Below are positions 16,994 to 23,366 of a stretch of 31,787 bases of DNA, piece by piece. Under the pieces are notes generated by a model. It made no database searches, had not been told where the DNA came from, and saw nothing but the letters and a program-made list of their open reading frames with translations. Source of the stretch: JAHEDH01 sp965364515 (lineage in GTDB: Bacteria; Actinomycetota; Acidimicrobiia; Spongiisociales; ZC4RG35); NCBI GenBank assembly GCA_965364515.1, contig CBDTXZ010000016.1, positions 1-31,787 of the forward strand, in the 5' to 3' direction. How positions within the stretch are numbered: position 1 is the stretch's first letter; every line of letters begins with the position of its first letter. Position numbers and translations under genes: made by a program.

Positions 16994-17083
16994 TCAGTCC
17001 CGGGTGCCCGAGAAGGCGATGATGATGCCGGCAACGATCCCGAGGATCACCACGACGCCTACGCCGATGAGGAGGATGCTCAT
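16994..17083 (-). CDS. 29-residue single-span membrane peptide
   Basis: ATG to TGA gives 29 residues: M-S-I-L-L-I-G-V-G-V-V-V-I-L-G-I-V-A-G-I-I-I-A-F followed by S-G-T-R-D. It is one uninterrupted hydrophobic helix with a short polar tail. The case for a real gene rests on the promoter: TAGGCT (17095-17090) sits exactly 6 nt before the ATG, the same leaderless layout as many genes here. It is the first gene before the BtuF-like protein, with an 11-nt gap. It might anchor or assist that protein or a transporter. The function is unknown and no homologue is recalled. Confidence 0.55.
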   Translation of the reverse strand: MSILLIGVGVVVILGIVAGIIIAFSGTRD

Positions 17084-17089
17084 GGGTCG

Positions 17090-17154
17090 AGCCTACGCGA
17101 CTCGACGATGGACCGAGCGTTGTTCTTCGTCTGAGCGGCAGCCGACCATATGCT
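17090..17154. promoter_or_regulatory. Divergent leaderless promoters
   Basis: TAGGCT (17095-17090, minus) serves the small membrane peptide and TATGCT (17149-17154, plus) serves the cupin. Each is 6 nt from its ATG. No good -35 is visible for either. Both genes share the 77-nt region between them. Confidence 0.5.
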
Positions 17155-17160
17155 CGGCGC

Positions 17161-17466
17161 ATGAGTGACACGATGATCAGCTTCCGGAAGGCCCTCGCAT
17201 CGATCCCGGCCAATGAGCGTTACAACGAACTGCCGCTCGGTGGATCGTTGACCGTTGGCATCTACGCACCGCACGAATCCGATGAACCTCATGTCCCCGA
17301 AACCGACGTGGTGTACCTCGTCGTGAACGGTTCTGGGTTCTTCGTGACCGATGACGAGCGGCAACCCTTCTCACCCGGGGACCTGCTGTTCGCAGCCCAG
17401 GGGACGGAGCGCCACTTCGAGAAGTTCACGCCCGACTTCGCCGTCTGGGTGATCGCCGCGGGCTGA
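17161..17466 (+). CDS. Small cupin-domain protein
   Basis: 101 residues forming a single cupin barrel. The first metal motif region is H-E-S-D-E-P-H-V-P-E-T-D-V-V-Y-L-V-V-N-G-S-G; the second is F-S-P-G-D-L-L-F-A-A-Q-G-T-E-R-H-F-E. His and Glu residues in the usual places (H40, H45, E48 and H85, approximately) suggest a bound metal ion. Members range from enzymes to sugar or ligand sensors. ATG 17161 follows TATGCT by 6 nt, a leaderless start. It lies upstream of the sugar transporter operon in the same direction, separated by 181 nt, so it is probably independent. The substrate is unknown. Confidence 0.82.
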   Translation: MSDTMISFRKALASIPANERYNELPLGGSLTVGIYAPHESDEPHVPETDVVYLVVNGSGFFVTDDERQPFSPGDLLFAAQGTERHFEKFTPDFAVWVIAAG

Positions 17467-17647
17467 CTCGGAGCACTCGATACTGGCTGTCTCGACTGGC
17501 AGCTTTGCTCGAGCTCGTACGGCTCGGGAAGGCCGGTGAGGCTTTGGGCACTCCACGGCTCCAGGAGCGGCTCGCTATGGTCAGCGTTGTGCTCGGGGTC
17601 TCCCGTAGAGGGCATCGGCCCCGCGTACAGACCTGAAAGGAGAACCC

Positions 17648-18967
17648 ATGCGCCACTGGCGAGTGGGGGTGATTTCGGTCGCCCTTGCAATGATTGCCGC
17701 TGCATGCGGAGGGGGCGCTGAAGCCTCAGCCGAATGCGACGGAGAAATCCCCGAAGGCCTCGTTCTGGAGATGTTTGCCCACGAGGGAGCCGAGGCGGAT
17801 ACCTACACCGCAACAGTCGACGAGTTCAACGCATCGAGGGGTGAAGAGCTCGGGATCGAAGTGAATCTGACCCTCATCCCCGAGGGTCAGTACACCGACC
17901 AGATCAATGCCGCAGCTGCGGCCGACGACCTGCCCGACATCATCGACTTCGACGGCCCGACAATGGCCAACTTCGCGTGGGGTGGCAGCCTCGTGCCGAT
18001 GGGTGACTGCGTCTCCAGTGACGTGCTCGACAACATGCTGCCCTCGCTCATCGAACAGGGCACGTATGCCGATGCGCTGTGGGGACTTGGCAGCTTCGAC
18101 TCGGGCTTGGGTCTCTGGGGCTGGCGTTCTGCGCTCGACGAGGTCGGGGCACGTATCCCGACCGGAGCCGACGACGCCTGGACTGATGAAGAGTTCGAGC
18201 AGATCCTCACCGATCTCCAGGCGGCCGGGTACGAGCATCCGCTCGATCCCAAATTCTGGTACGGATCACAGGGTGAATGGTTCGCCTACGGGTTCGCTCC
18301 GGTCCTGTGGTCTGCTGGAACCGATCTGATCGATCGCAGTGATTACCAGACGACCGATGGGTTCCTCAACAGCCCCGAGGCAGTCGAGGCATTGACGACG
18401 TTCCAGCGTTGGGTCGATACGGGCCTCATTGACAAGGACGCCGTCGACGACTCGAACTTCCTCGAGAAGCGGTCACCGCTCTCGTGGGTCGGCCACTGGA
18501 TGTACGGCTCGTACAAGGAGGCGGCCGGTGATGATCTCGTGTTGCTTCCGCTCCCCGACTTCGGAACCGGGTCGAAGACCGGAATGGGGTCCTGGGCGTG
18601 GGCGATCGCCAGTGGTGTGCAGGACGCCGATGCTGCGATGGCTGTCATCGAGTACTTCCTGTCCGACGACGTGATTCTGTCGATCACCGAGGTGAACGGC
18701 GCAGTCCCAGGCACCCTCACGGCAGTCGACAAGTCGCCGCTGCACGCCGCTGGAGGCGAGCTTCGGCTCTACGTCGAGCAGCTTCAGGCGGCTCCGAACG
18801 TGGCGAAGCCTCGAGCCGTCACACCGGCGTACCCGACGCTGACGCAGACGTTCACGTCGACCCTCGATGACATCATCCAGGGCGCCGGCGTGCAGTCGTC
18901 ACTCGATGCGGCCGTCGAAGTCGTCGATGCCGACATCGAAGCCAACGAAGGCTATCCGGAGCCCTAG
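17648..18967 (+). CDS. ABC transporter sugar-binding lipoprotein
   Basis: 439 residues. The signal peptide ends in the lipobox I-A-A-A-C20, followed by a Gly-rich start of the mature protein. The rest fits the extracellular solute-binding family 1: an I-T-E-F-N-like V-D-E-F-N-A-S segment, D-L-P-D-I-I-D-F-D-G-P, and Trp-rich lobes typical of carbohydrate-binding pockets. It captures an oligosaccharide outside the membrane for the two downstream permeases. AAGGAGA (17637-17643) lies 4 nt before the ATG. The 181 nt upstream hold no convincing -35/-10 pair or operator; TATGGT at 17576 is the best -10-like hexamer. A strong stem-loop follows the stop. Confidence 0.93.
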   Translation: MRHWRVGVISVALAMIAAACGGGAEASAECDGEIPEGLVLEMFAHEGAEADTYTATVDEFNASRGEELGIEVNLTLIPEGQYTDQINAAAAADDLPDIIDFDGPTMANFAWGGSLVPMGDCVSSDVLDNMLPSLIEQGTYADALWGLGSFDSGLGLWGWRSALDEVGARIPTGADDAWTDEEFEQILTDLQAAGYEHPLDPKFWYGSQGEWFAYGFAPVLWSAGTDLIDRSDYQTTDGFLNSPEAVEALTTFQRWVDTGLIDKDAVDDSNFLEKRSPLSWVGHWMYGSYKEAAGDDLVLLPLPDFGTGSKTGMGSWAWAIASGVQDADAAMAVIEYFLSDDVILSITEVNGAVPGTLTAVDKSPLHAAGGELRLYVEQLQAAPNVAKPRAVTPAYPTLTQTFTSTLDDIIQGAGVQSSLDAAVEVVDADIEANEGYPEP

Positions 18968-18989
18968 AGCCGGCAGTGAGCCGGCACGC

Positions 18990-19016
18990 GTCGCCGGGCC
19001 CACGCGGCCCGGCGAC
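18990..19016 (+). promoter_or_regulatory. Intercistronic 11-bp stem-loop
   Basis: GTCGCCGGGCC (18990-19000) pairs perfectly with GGCCCGGCGAC (19006-19016) around a 5-nt loop. It lies between the binding-protein stop and the first permease start in one operon. Such structures typically stabilise the upstream binding-protein mRNA and partly terminate transcription, giving more binding protein than permease. That role is inference. Confidence 0.7.
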
Positions 19017-19042
19017 ACGTGCTCCCCGAGCGAGGAGATGGA

Positions 19043-19984
19043 GTGACCACCGAGACCACAGCCCCAGCACCTCAGGAGACGCTGGTGGGACACAGCGCTC
19101 AGCGAAGAGAGGAGTCACGGGTCGCATGGCTCTTCAGCGCGCCCGCGCTCTTCTTCCTGATCGCGTTCATGGTGGTGCCGTTCCTATTGGCTTTTTACTT
19201 CTCGTTCACGAATGAACGGCTCATCTCTCCGCTGCCGACGCGTTTCGTCGGTTTCGGCAACTACATCGACACCTTGACGAGTACGGGCTTCTGGCGTGGC
19301 TTCTGGAACAACGTGTGGTTTGCCGGCATCGTCGTCCCGGTCCAGACGGCATTCGCGCTCTGGCTGGCCATTCTCGTCAACCGCAGGATCCCTGGCCGGG
19401 TCGTGTTCCGCACGATCTTCTTCATGCCAGTGGTCACCGTGATGGCGGCGGCTGCAGTGGTCTGGACACTGCTCTACAACCCGAACGGTCTCATCAACGC
19501 AGTGATGGAGACGGTCACCTTCGGCAACTTCACCCCCGATTGGCTGAACGACACCACCTGGGCACTGCCGGCGATCATGATCGTCGGGATCTGGCAGGGA
19601 GTCGGATTCCAGATGATCATCCTGCTGGCCGCACTGCAGGACGTCCCGGACGTCTTGTACGAGGCGGCAGACATCGATGGAGCAAGCCGCTGGCAGCAGT
19701 TCATCAACGTGACTCTGCCCGGTATTCGAAATGGCCTCATCTTCGTGGTGACGGTGACCACGATCCTCGCCTTCAGGCTTTTCGATCAAGTGTGGATCAT
19801 GCCCCAGACCCCGGGCGGGCCACTCAACTCGACACGCACGATGATGCTGGAGTTGGTCGAGACCGGGTTCGGGTCGCAGGCGATCGGCCGGGGCTCGGCG
19901 ATCGCAGTCGTCTTCTTCCTCATCGTCCTCGCCCTCACGCTCTTTCAGCGCCGATTCATCAGAGAGGAAGGGGAAGTCGAATGA
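19043..19984 (+). CDS. Sugar ABC transporter permease, MalF/UgpA type
   Basis: 313 residues with about six membrane helices. The cytoplasmic EAA loop is clear: E-A-A-D-I-D-G-A-S-R-W-Q-Q-F-I-N-V-T-L-P. This loop docks the transporter ATPase. The GTG at 19043 is chosen because GAGGAG (19032-19037) lies 5 nt upstream; the open frame begins at 19019. The stop overlaps the next permease start (ATGA). It works with the second permease as a heterodimeric channel for the sugar delivered by the upstream lipoprotein. No ATPase gene is in the operon. Confidence 0.93.
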   Translation: MTTETTAPAPQETLVGHSAQRREESRVAWLFSAPALFFLIAFMVVPFLLAFYFSFTNERLISPLPTRFVGFGNYIDTLTSTGFWRGFWNNVWFAGIVVPVQTAFALWLAILVNRRIPGRVVFRTIFFMPVVTVMAAAAVVWTLLYNPNGLINAVMETVTFGNFTPDWLNDTTWALPAIMIVGIWQGVGFQMIILLAALQDVPDVLYEAADIDGASRWQQFINVTLPGIRNGLIFVVTVTTILAFRLFDQVWIMPQTPGGPLNSTRTMMLELVETGFGSQAIGRGSAIAVVFFLIVLALTLFQRRFIREEGEVE

Positions 19985-20871
19985 CTGTCGCCGACCCGAC
20001 TCCGACCGTAGCTGCGGCTCCAGGACGATCCATGGAGCAGAGGCGCCGCCTGAACCTCATTCTCCAATACATCGCCATGGTGCTGCTCGCGGCGTTCTTC
20101 CTGTTCCCGCTGATCTACATGTACGTCTCGTCCTTCAAGCCGGACAACGTCGTCTTGGCCGACAGCGGCAGCCTCGCCGCATTCGTTCCATCGCCAAACG
20201 TCGGGCTCGAGAATTACAGCGATGCCATCGAGCGGGCGTCCGTCTTCCGGTCGTTCTTCAACTCGTTGATCATCTCCGGATCGATCGTGGGTCTCGGTCT
20301 CATCATCAACAGCCTGTTCGGGTACTCGTTGGCCAGACTCCGGTTCAGAGGCAAGAAGATCCTGATCGCTGCGATCATCGCCTTGATCATCATCCCTTTC
20401 GAGGCTTTGGCCGTACCGCTGCTGTTCATGAGCGCGGAGCTCGGAATCCTCGACACGTACATCGTCCAGATCCTGCCGTTCATCGCCAATCCGCTCTACG
20501 TGTACCTCTTCTACACGTTCTTTCTGAACGTGCCGGTCTCGCTCGAGGAGGCGGCGAGGGTCGACGGTGCCGGCCCGGTGACCACGTTCCTTCGCGTGGT
20601 GGCCCCGCTCGCCAAACCGGCGTACGCAACGATGGCGATCCTCGGCTTCCTGTTCTCGTGGGGGCAGTTCCTCTGGCCGGTGATGGTGACCAGGGGCATC
20701 GAGGTCCGGCCGCTCCCTCTTGGAATCGGGACGTTCAAGACGACTCCACCCGTCCAGTGGGGCGACATCATGGCCTACGCAGCGCTCATGACGCTGCCGC
20801 TGCTGATCATCTTCCTGATCTTCCAGCGCTATTTCGTGCAGGGTGTCGCATCCTCCGGAGTGAAGGGCTGA
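19981..20871 (+). CDS. Sugar ABC transporter permease, MalG/UgpE type
   Basis: 296 residues with six predicted membrane helices. The EAA loop is E-E-A-A-R-V-D-G-A-G-P-V-T-T-F-L-R-V-V. It is the partner of the preceding permease in a carbohydrate uptake type 1 importer. ATG 19981 overlaps the upstream stop by 4 bp (ATGA), so translation is coupled. An open frame runs back to 19315, but that is a shadow of the first permease gene. The glycosidase gene starts 4 nt after the stop. Confidence 0.93.
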   Translation: MTVADPTPTVAAAPGRSMEQRRRLNLILQYIAMVLLAAFFLFPLIYMYVSSFKPDNVVLADSGSLAAFVPSPNVGLENYSDAIERASVFRSFFNSLIISGSIVGLGLIINSLFGYSLARLRFRGKKILIAAIIALIIIPFEALAVPLLFMSAELGILDTYIVQILPFIANPLYVYLFYTFFLNVPVSLEEAARVDGAGPVTTFLRVVAPLAKPAYATMAILGFLFSWGQFLWPVMVTRGIEVRPLPLGIGTFKTTPPVQWGDIMAYAALMTLPLLIIFLIFQRYFVQGVASSGVKG

Positions 20872-20875
20872 CCGT

Positions 20876-21814
20876 TTGGCGCTCCGCCTCGAGGACAAGT
20901 GGATGTGGGATTTCTGGACCGTCTCCGATGGTCCTGACTTCCACCTGTTCTTCCTGCAGGCGCCACGTTCGCTTCGTGATCCCGAACTGCGACATTGGAA
21001 CGTCTCGATCGGGCACGCCGTCTCGACGGATCTGACGTCGTGGGAGTTGGTGCCCGATGCGCTCGCACCCGGCCCACCCGGAGCATGGGACGACTACACC
21101 ACCTGGACCGGGAGCGTGCATGTCGTCGGGGATGGCTGGGCCATGTTGTACACAGGCACCTCTCGAGCCGAGGACGGTCTCGTTCAGCGGATCGGTCTCG
21201 CAACATCACCCGACCTCGTCCGGTGGACCAAACACCCGGCCAATCCGGTGATCGAGGCCGACTCATCGCGCTACGAGCTGCTCGATCTCGACCTCTGGCA
21301 CGATCAGGCCTGGCGCGACCCGGCGCTGGTGGTTGGCCCCGATGGCATGTTCCACGCATTCATCACAGCACGGGTTGCGAGCGGACCGACCCGCCGGCGT
21401 GGCGTCATCGCCCACGCCACGTCGAGTGATCTCGTGGATTGGGATGTCGGCGAGCCGGTGGTCGGCCCCGGCGACTTCGGTCACCTCGAGATACCCCAGG
21501 TGATCGAGATCGGCGAGCGATGGCATCTGCTGTACTCGGTCCCGGGCGACATGGTCGGCGGCGACCGCCCGGCCCGCACCCGGACCTATCAGTCCGTGGC
21601 CGACGATGTCGCCGGGCCGTATCGCGAGCCATCCGACCCGGTCGTGATCGACGACCCGCGGTGGTACGGTGCGAAGCTCGTCGAGGCAGCCGAGGGTTGG
21701 CGTTGTCTCGCCTGGAGAGATCACGATCACGGCTCGGTGTTCGAGGGCGAGATCGGCGATCCGTGGCCCGTCCGCTTCGCTTCGGATGGATCGATCTCGG
21801 TCGAGATGTCGTGA
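20876..21814 (+). CDS. Glycoside hydrolase, GH32/GH43-type five-bladed propeller
   Basis: 312 residues. The pattern fits the GH32/43/68 beta-propeller clan: an N-terminal W-M-W-D12-F-W at the nucleophile position, W-T-G-S, W-A-M-L-Y-T-G, W-R-D148-P-A-L (the RDP motif) and H-L-E205-I-P-Q at the acid position. No signal peptide is present, so it acts on the imported sugar in the cytosol, consistent with being last in the importer operon. The only in-frame start is TTG at 20876, 4 nt after the permease stop; AAGG lies about 9 nt upstream. It ends 3 nt from the convergent YccF gene. The exact linkage cleaved (fructoside, arabinoside or xyloside) is not determinable by eye. Confidence 0.75.
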   Translation: MALRLEDKWMWDFWTVSDGPDFHLFFLQAPRSLRDPELRHWNVSIGHAVSTDLTSWELVPDALAPGPPGAWDDYTTWTGSVHVVGDGWAMLYTGTSRAEDGLVQRIGLATSPDLVRWTKHPANPVIEADSSRYELLDLDLWHDQAWRDPALVVGPDGMFHAFITARVASGPTRRRGVIAHATSSDLVDWDVGEPVVGPGDFGHLEIPQVIEIGERWHLLYSVPGDMVGGDRPARTRTYQSVADDVAGPYREPSDPVVIDDPRWYGAKLVEAAEGWRCLAWRDHDHGSVFEGEIGDPWPVRFASDGSISVEMS

Positions 21815-21817
21815 TGG

Positions 21818-22228
21818 TCAGCCCCCGAGCGGGCGTACGGTGATGTCGCCGGTCTCGGAGTCCACGACTTCGTGGCCGAAGGGTACGAGAGCCGTGCGTG
21901 CCAGCTTGAGGTGGGCGACTGCGAACGGGATGCCGATGATCGTCACGGCGTTGACGAATGCTGCGAGCAGGTGACCGAGCGCCAGGATCCATCCGAAGAC
22001 GACCGTCCAGATGATGTTCCCGAGCGCCGAGCCGGCACCCGCCCCCGGCTTCTCGACGAGCGAGCGCCCGAACGGCCACAGGCTGTAGCCGGCGAGTCGG
22101 AAGGCTGCGACCCCGAGCGGTGCCGTGACGATCAGCACGAACGACAGCAGACCTGCAATCGCATAGGCGATGGCCAACTCGATCCCGCCGAGCAGCAGCC
22201 ACAACACATTCCCGATGAGCCTCACCAT
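21818..22228 (-). CDS. yccF: YccF domain membrane protein (DUF307)
   Basis: 136 residues carrying two copies of the short YccF hydrophobic repeat: I-G-N-V-L-W-L-L-L-G-G-I-E-L-A at the N-terminus and L-G-N-I-I-W-T-V-V-F-G-W-I-L-A-L-G-H-L later. P-F-G-R and P-F-G-H follow the respective repeats. It is an inner-membrane protein of unknown function. The ATG at 22228 lies 7 nt after TAGGCT (22241-22236), a leaderless start; longer frames run into the toxin gene. It lies 40 nt downstream of mazF on the same strand but has its own promoter. Confidence 0.85.
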   Translation of the reverse strand: MVRLIGNVLWLLLGGIELAIAYAIAGLLSFVLIVTAPLGVAAFRLAGYSLWPFGRSLVEKPGAGAGSALGNIIWTVVFGWILALGHLLAAFVNAVTIIGIPFAVAHLKLARTALVPFGHEVVDSETGDITVRPLGG

Positions 22229-22268
22229 GCCATCGAGCCTACGCGCCTCACGGGCAGGTAGAGACCGA

Positions 22269-22586
22269 TCAGTCGAGCCCGAGGACGGTGAGCAAGGCGG
22301 CGTCGATCCCCCACTGCTCTTCCGGTGCGAGATGGCCGGCGAGGTCTCCGAGGCGTTGCAGGTCGACTGCGCCGACCTGCTCGACGAGCACGCGAGTCGC
22401 GGTGCCTCCAATGTGGATCTCGGGTCTGAACGATGCAGGTCTCGCACTGGTCGATGTCGGAGCGATCAAGACAACCGACCGTGGGAGGAAGGCATCGGAT
22501 TGGACGACGATGCCAAGGCGACGTCCGTGTTGCTCATGCCCCACTCCCTTGGGGAGTCGCAGCGTGTAGATGTCACCCCGACGCAC
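22269..22586 (-). CDS. mazF: MazF/PemK-type endoribonuclease toxin
   Basis: 105 residues. It has the family opening R-R-G-D-I-Y-T-L, then G-I-V-V-Q-S-D, the S-V-V-L-I-A-P-T-S-T strand with the conserved Thr/Ser, and V-L-V-E-Q-V-G-A-V-D at the conserved V-x-x-D/Q-x-x-x-x-x-D position. MazF toxins cleave mRNA at short sequence motifs and are neutralised by the cognate antitoxin. The GTG at 22586 overlaps the antitoxin gene by 14 bp, giving tight coupling. The frame is open upstream to 22670, but that is antitoxin shadow. Expression is set by the operator upstream of the antitoxin. Confidence 0.88.
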   Translation of the reverse strand: MRRGDIYTLRLPKGVGHEQHGRRLGIVVQSDAFLPRSVVLIAPTSTSARPASFRPEIHIGGTATRVLVEQVGAVDLQRLGDLAGHLAPEEQWGIDAALLTVLGLD

Positions 22587-22812
22587 GGAGATTCTCCATG
22601 AGCTCGGCCACCGCCACCATCTCGGCTCGGTCGTCTTCGTCGGCTTCGAGCGCTGCGACCTCGACCGCAAGGGCTCGCTTGTCGCGAAGCCGAGCCGCAG
22701 CAGTCACGAGGGCAGCACGGATTGCCTCCGAGCGACTCATGCCGGTCGCCTCGAGTTCGCTCAGGGCCCTGAGTGCTTCGTCGTCGAGTCGTACCGATAT
22801 CGCTTGTGCCAT
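22573..22812 (-). CDS. Ribbon-helix-helix-like antitoxin
   Basis: 79 residues. The N-terminal A-I-S-V-R-L-D-D-E-A-L-R-A-L-S-E-L-E followed by M-S-R-S-E-A-I-R-A-A is a classic ribbon-helix-helix DNA-binding domain. The acidic C-terminal helix (E-A-D-E-D-D-R-A-E-M) is the likely toxin-binding part. ATG 22812 lies 6 nt after the -10 box TACGTT (22824-22819), so the transcript is leaderless. It would bind the inverted repeat at 22822-22840 and repress its own operon. Confidence 0.87.
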   Translation of the reverse strand: MAQAISVRLDDEALRALSELEATGMSRSEAIRAALVTAAARLRDKRALAVEVAALEADEDDRAEMVAVAELMENLRASG

Positions 22813-22818
22813 CAACGC

Positions 22819-22847
22819 AACGTATCACGATCTGTGATACGAGACAA
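22819..22847 (-). promoter_or_regulatory. Toxin-antitoxin promoter with nested operator
   Basis: On the minus strand TTGTCT (22847-22842) and TACGTT (22824-22819) are 17 nt apart. Between and over them lies GTATCACgatctGTGATAC (22822-22840), two perfect 7-bp arms with a 5-bp spacer. A dimer of ribbon-helix-helix dimers could bind it and block RNA polymerase. Confidence 0.75.
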
Positions 22848-22964
22848 TGGTTGTGATCGCCGCGCGCACGTACTGGCGGCGCGCACGTTCTGTTGGCACC
22901 AGGCGGAGGGTCGAGATCGAAGGGCACGAGGAAGCGATGACCACCGTGAGGAAGACAGGGGGGC

Positions 22965-23274
22965 GTGCTGCTGGTTCTTGGATTCGTGTTGCTGCTGGCA
23001 GGCTGCTCGGGCCCATCCGCAGATCTCCAATTGGGTCCTAGTGAGGCCTGATGGCGTCACGATCGAATTCGGTGTCGACACATGCAACGCAGACCCGGAT
23101 GCGTCGGTCGTCGAGTCAGATACAAGGGTGGAGGTGTCCATCACCGCCAAGAACGACACCACCGATGATTGTCGCGATCACCTCATCATCAGCCTCGACA
23201 GTCCTTTGGAGGGCCGGGAGCTGGTCGATGCTTCAACCGGCGAGACTCTCGAGGTGCGATTGGCTGGGAGCTGA
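22965..23274 (+). pseudogene. Frameshifted small lipoprotein gene
   Basis: From GTG 22965 the sequence reads V-L-L-V-L-G-F-V-L-L-L-A-G-C14, a good lipoprotein signal, then S-G-P-S-A-D-L-Q-L-G-P before a stop at 23049-23051. The +1 frame from about 23041 continues with V-R-P-D-G-V-T-I-E-F-G-V-D-T-C-N to a stop at 23274. That part looks like a secreted domain with two Cys (D-T-C-N and D-D-C-R-D). Joining them needs skipping one base near 23040. So this is a recent frameshift, a sequencing or assembly error, or less likely a programmed shift. GAGG and a run of six G lie just upstream, so the exact start is unsure. The function is unknown. Confidence 0.6.
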
Positions 23275-23366
23275 AGCTGCGCCCGCACTCTCGAAGACAT
23301 GCCGGTCTCCCTGCTTTCAAGCGCGGAAGATCCTCTGCCCACGAGATGAGTCCGTATCTTTGTGCT

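Noticed and set aside
22570..23274. A single 234-codon plus-strand gene
   Set aside because: The first half is antisense to the antitoxin and lacks protein-like character. Only the part after about 23041 looks real, and its signal peptide is in another frame.
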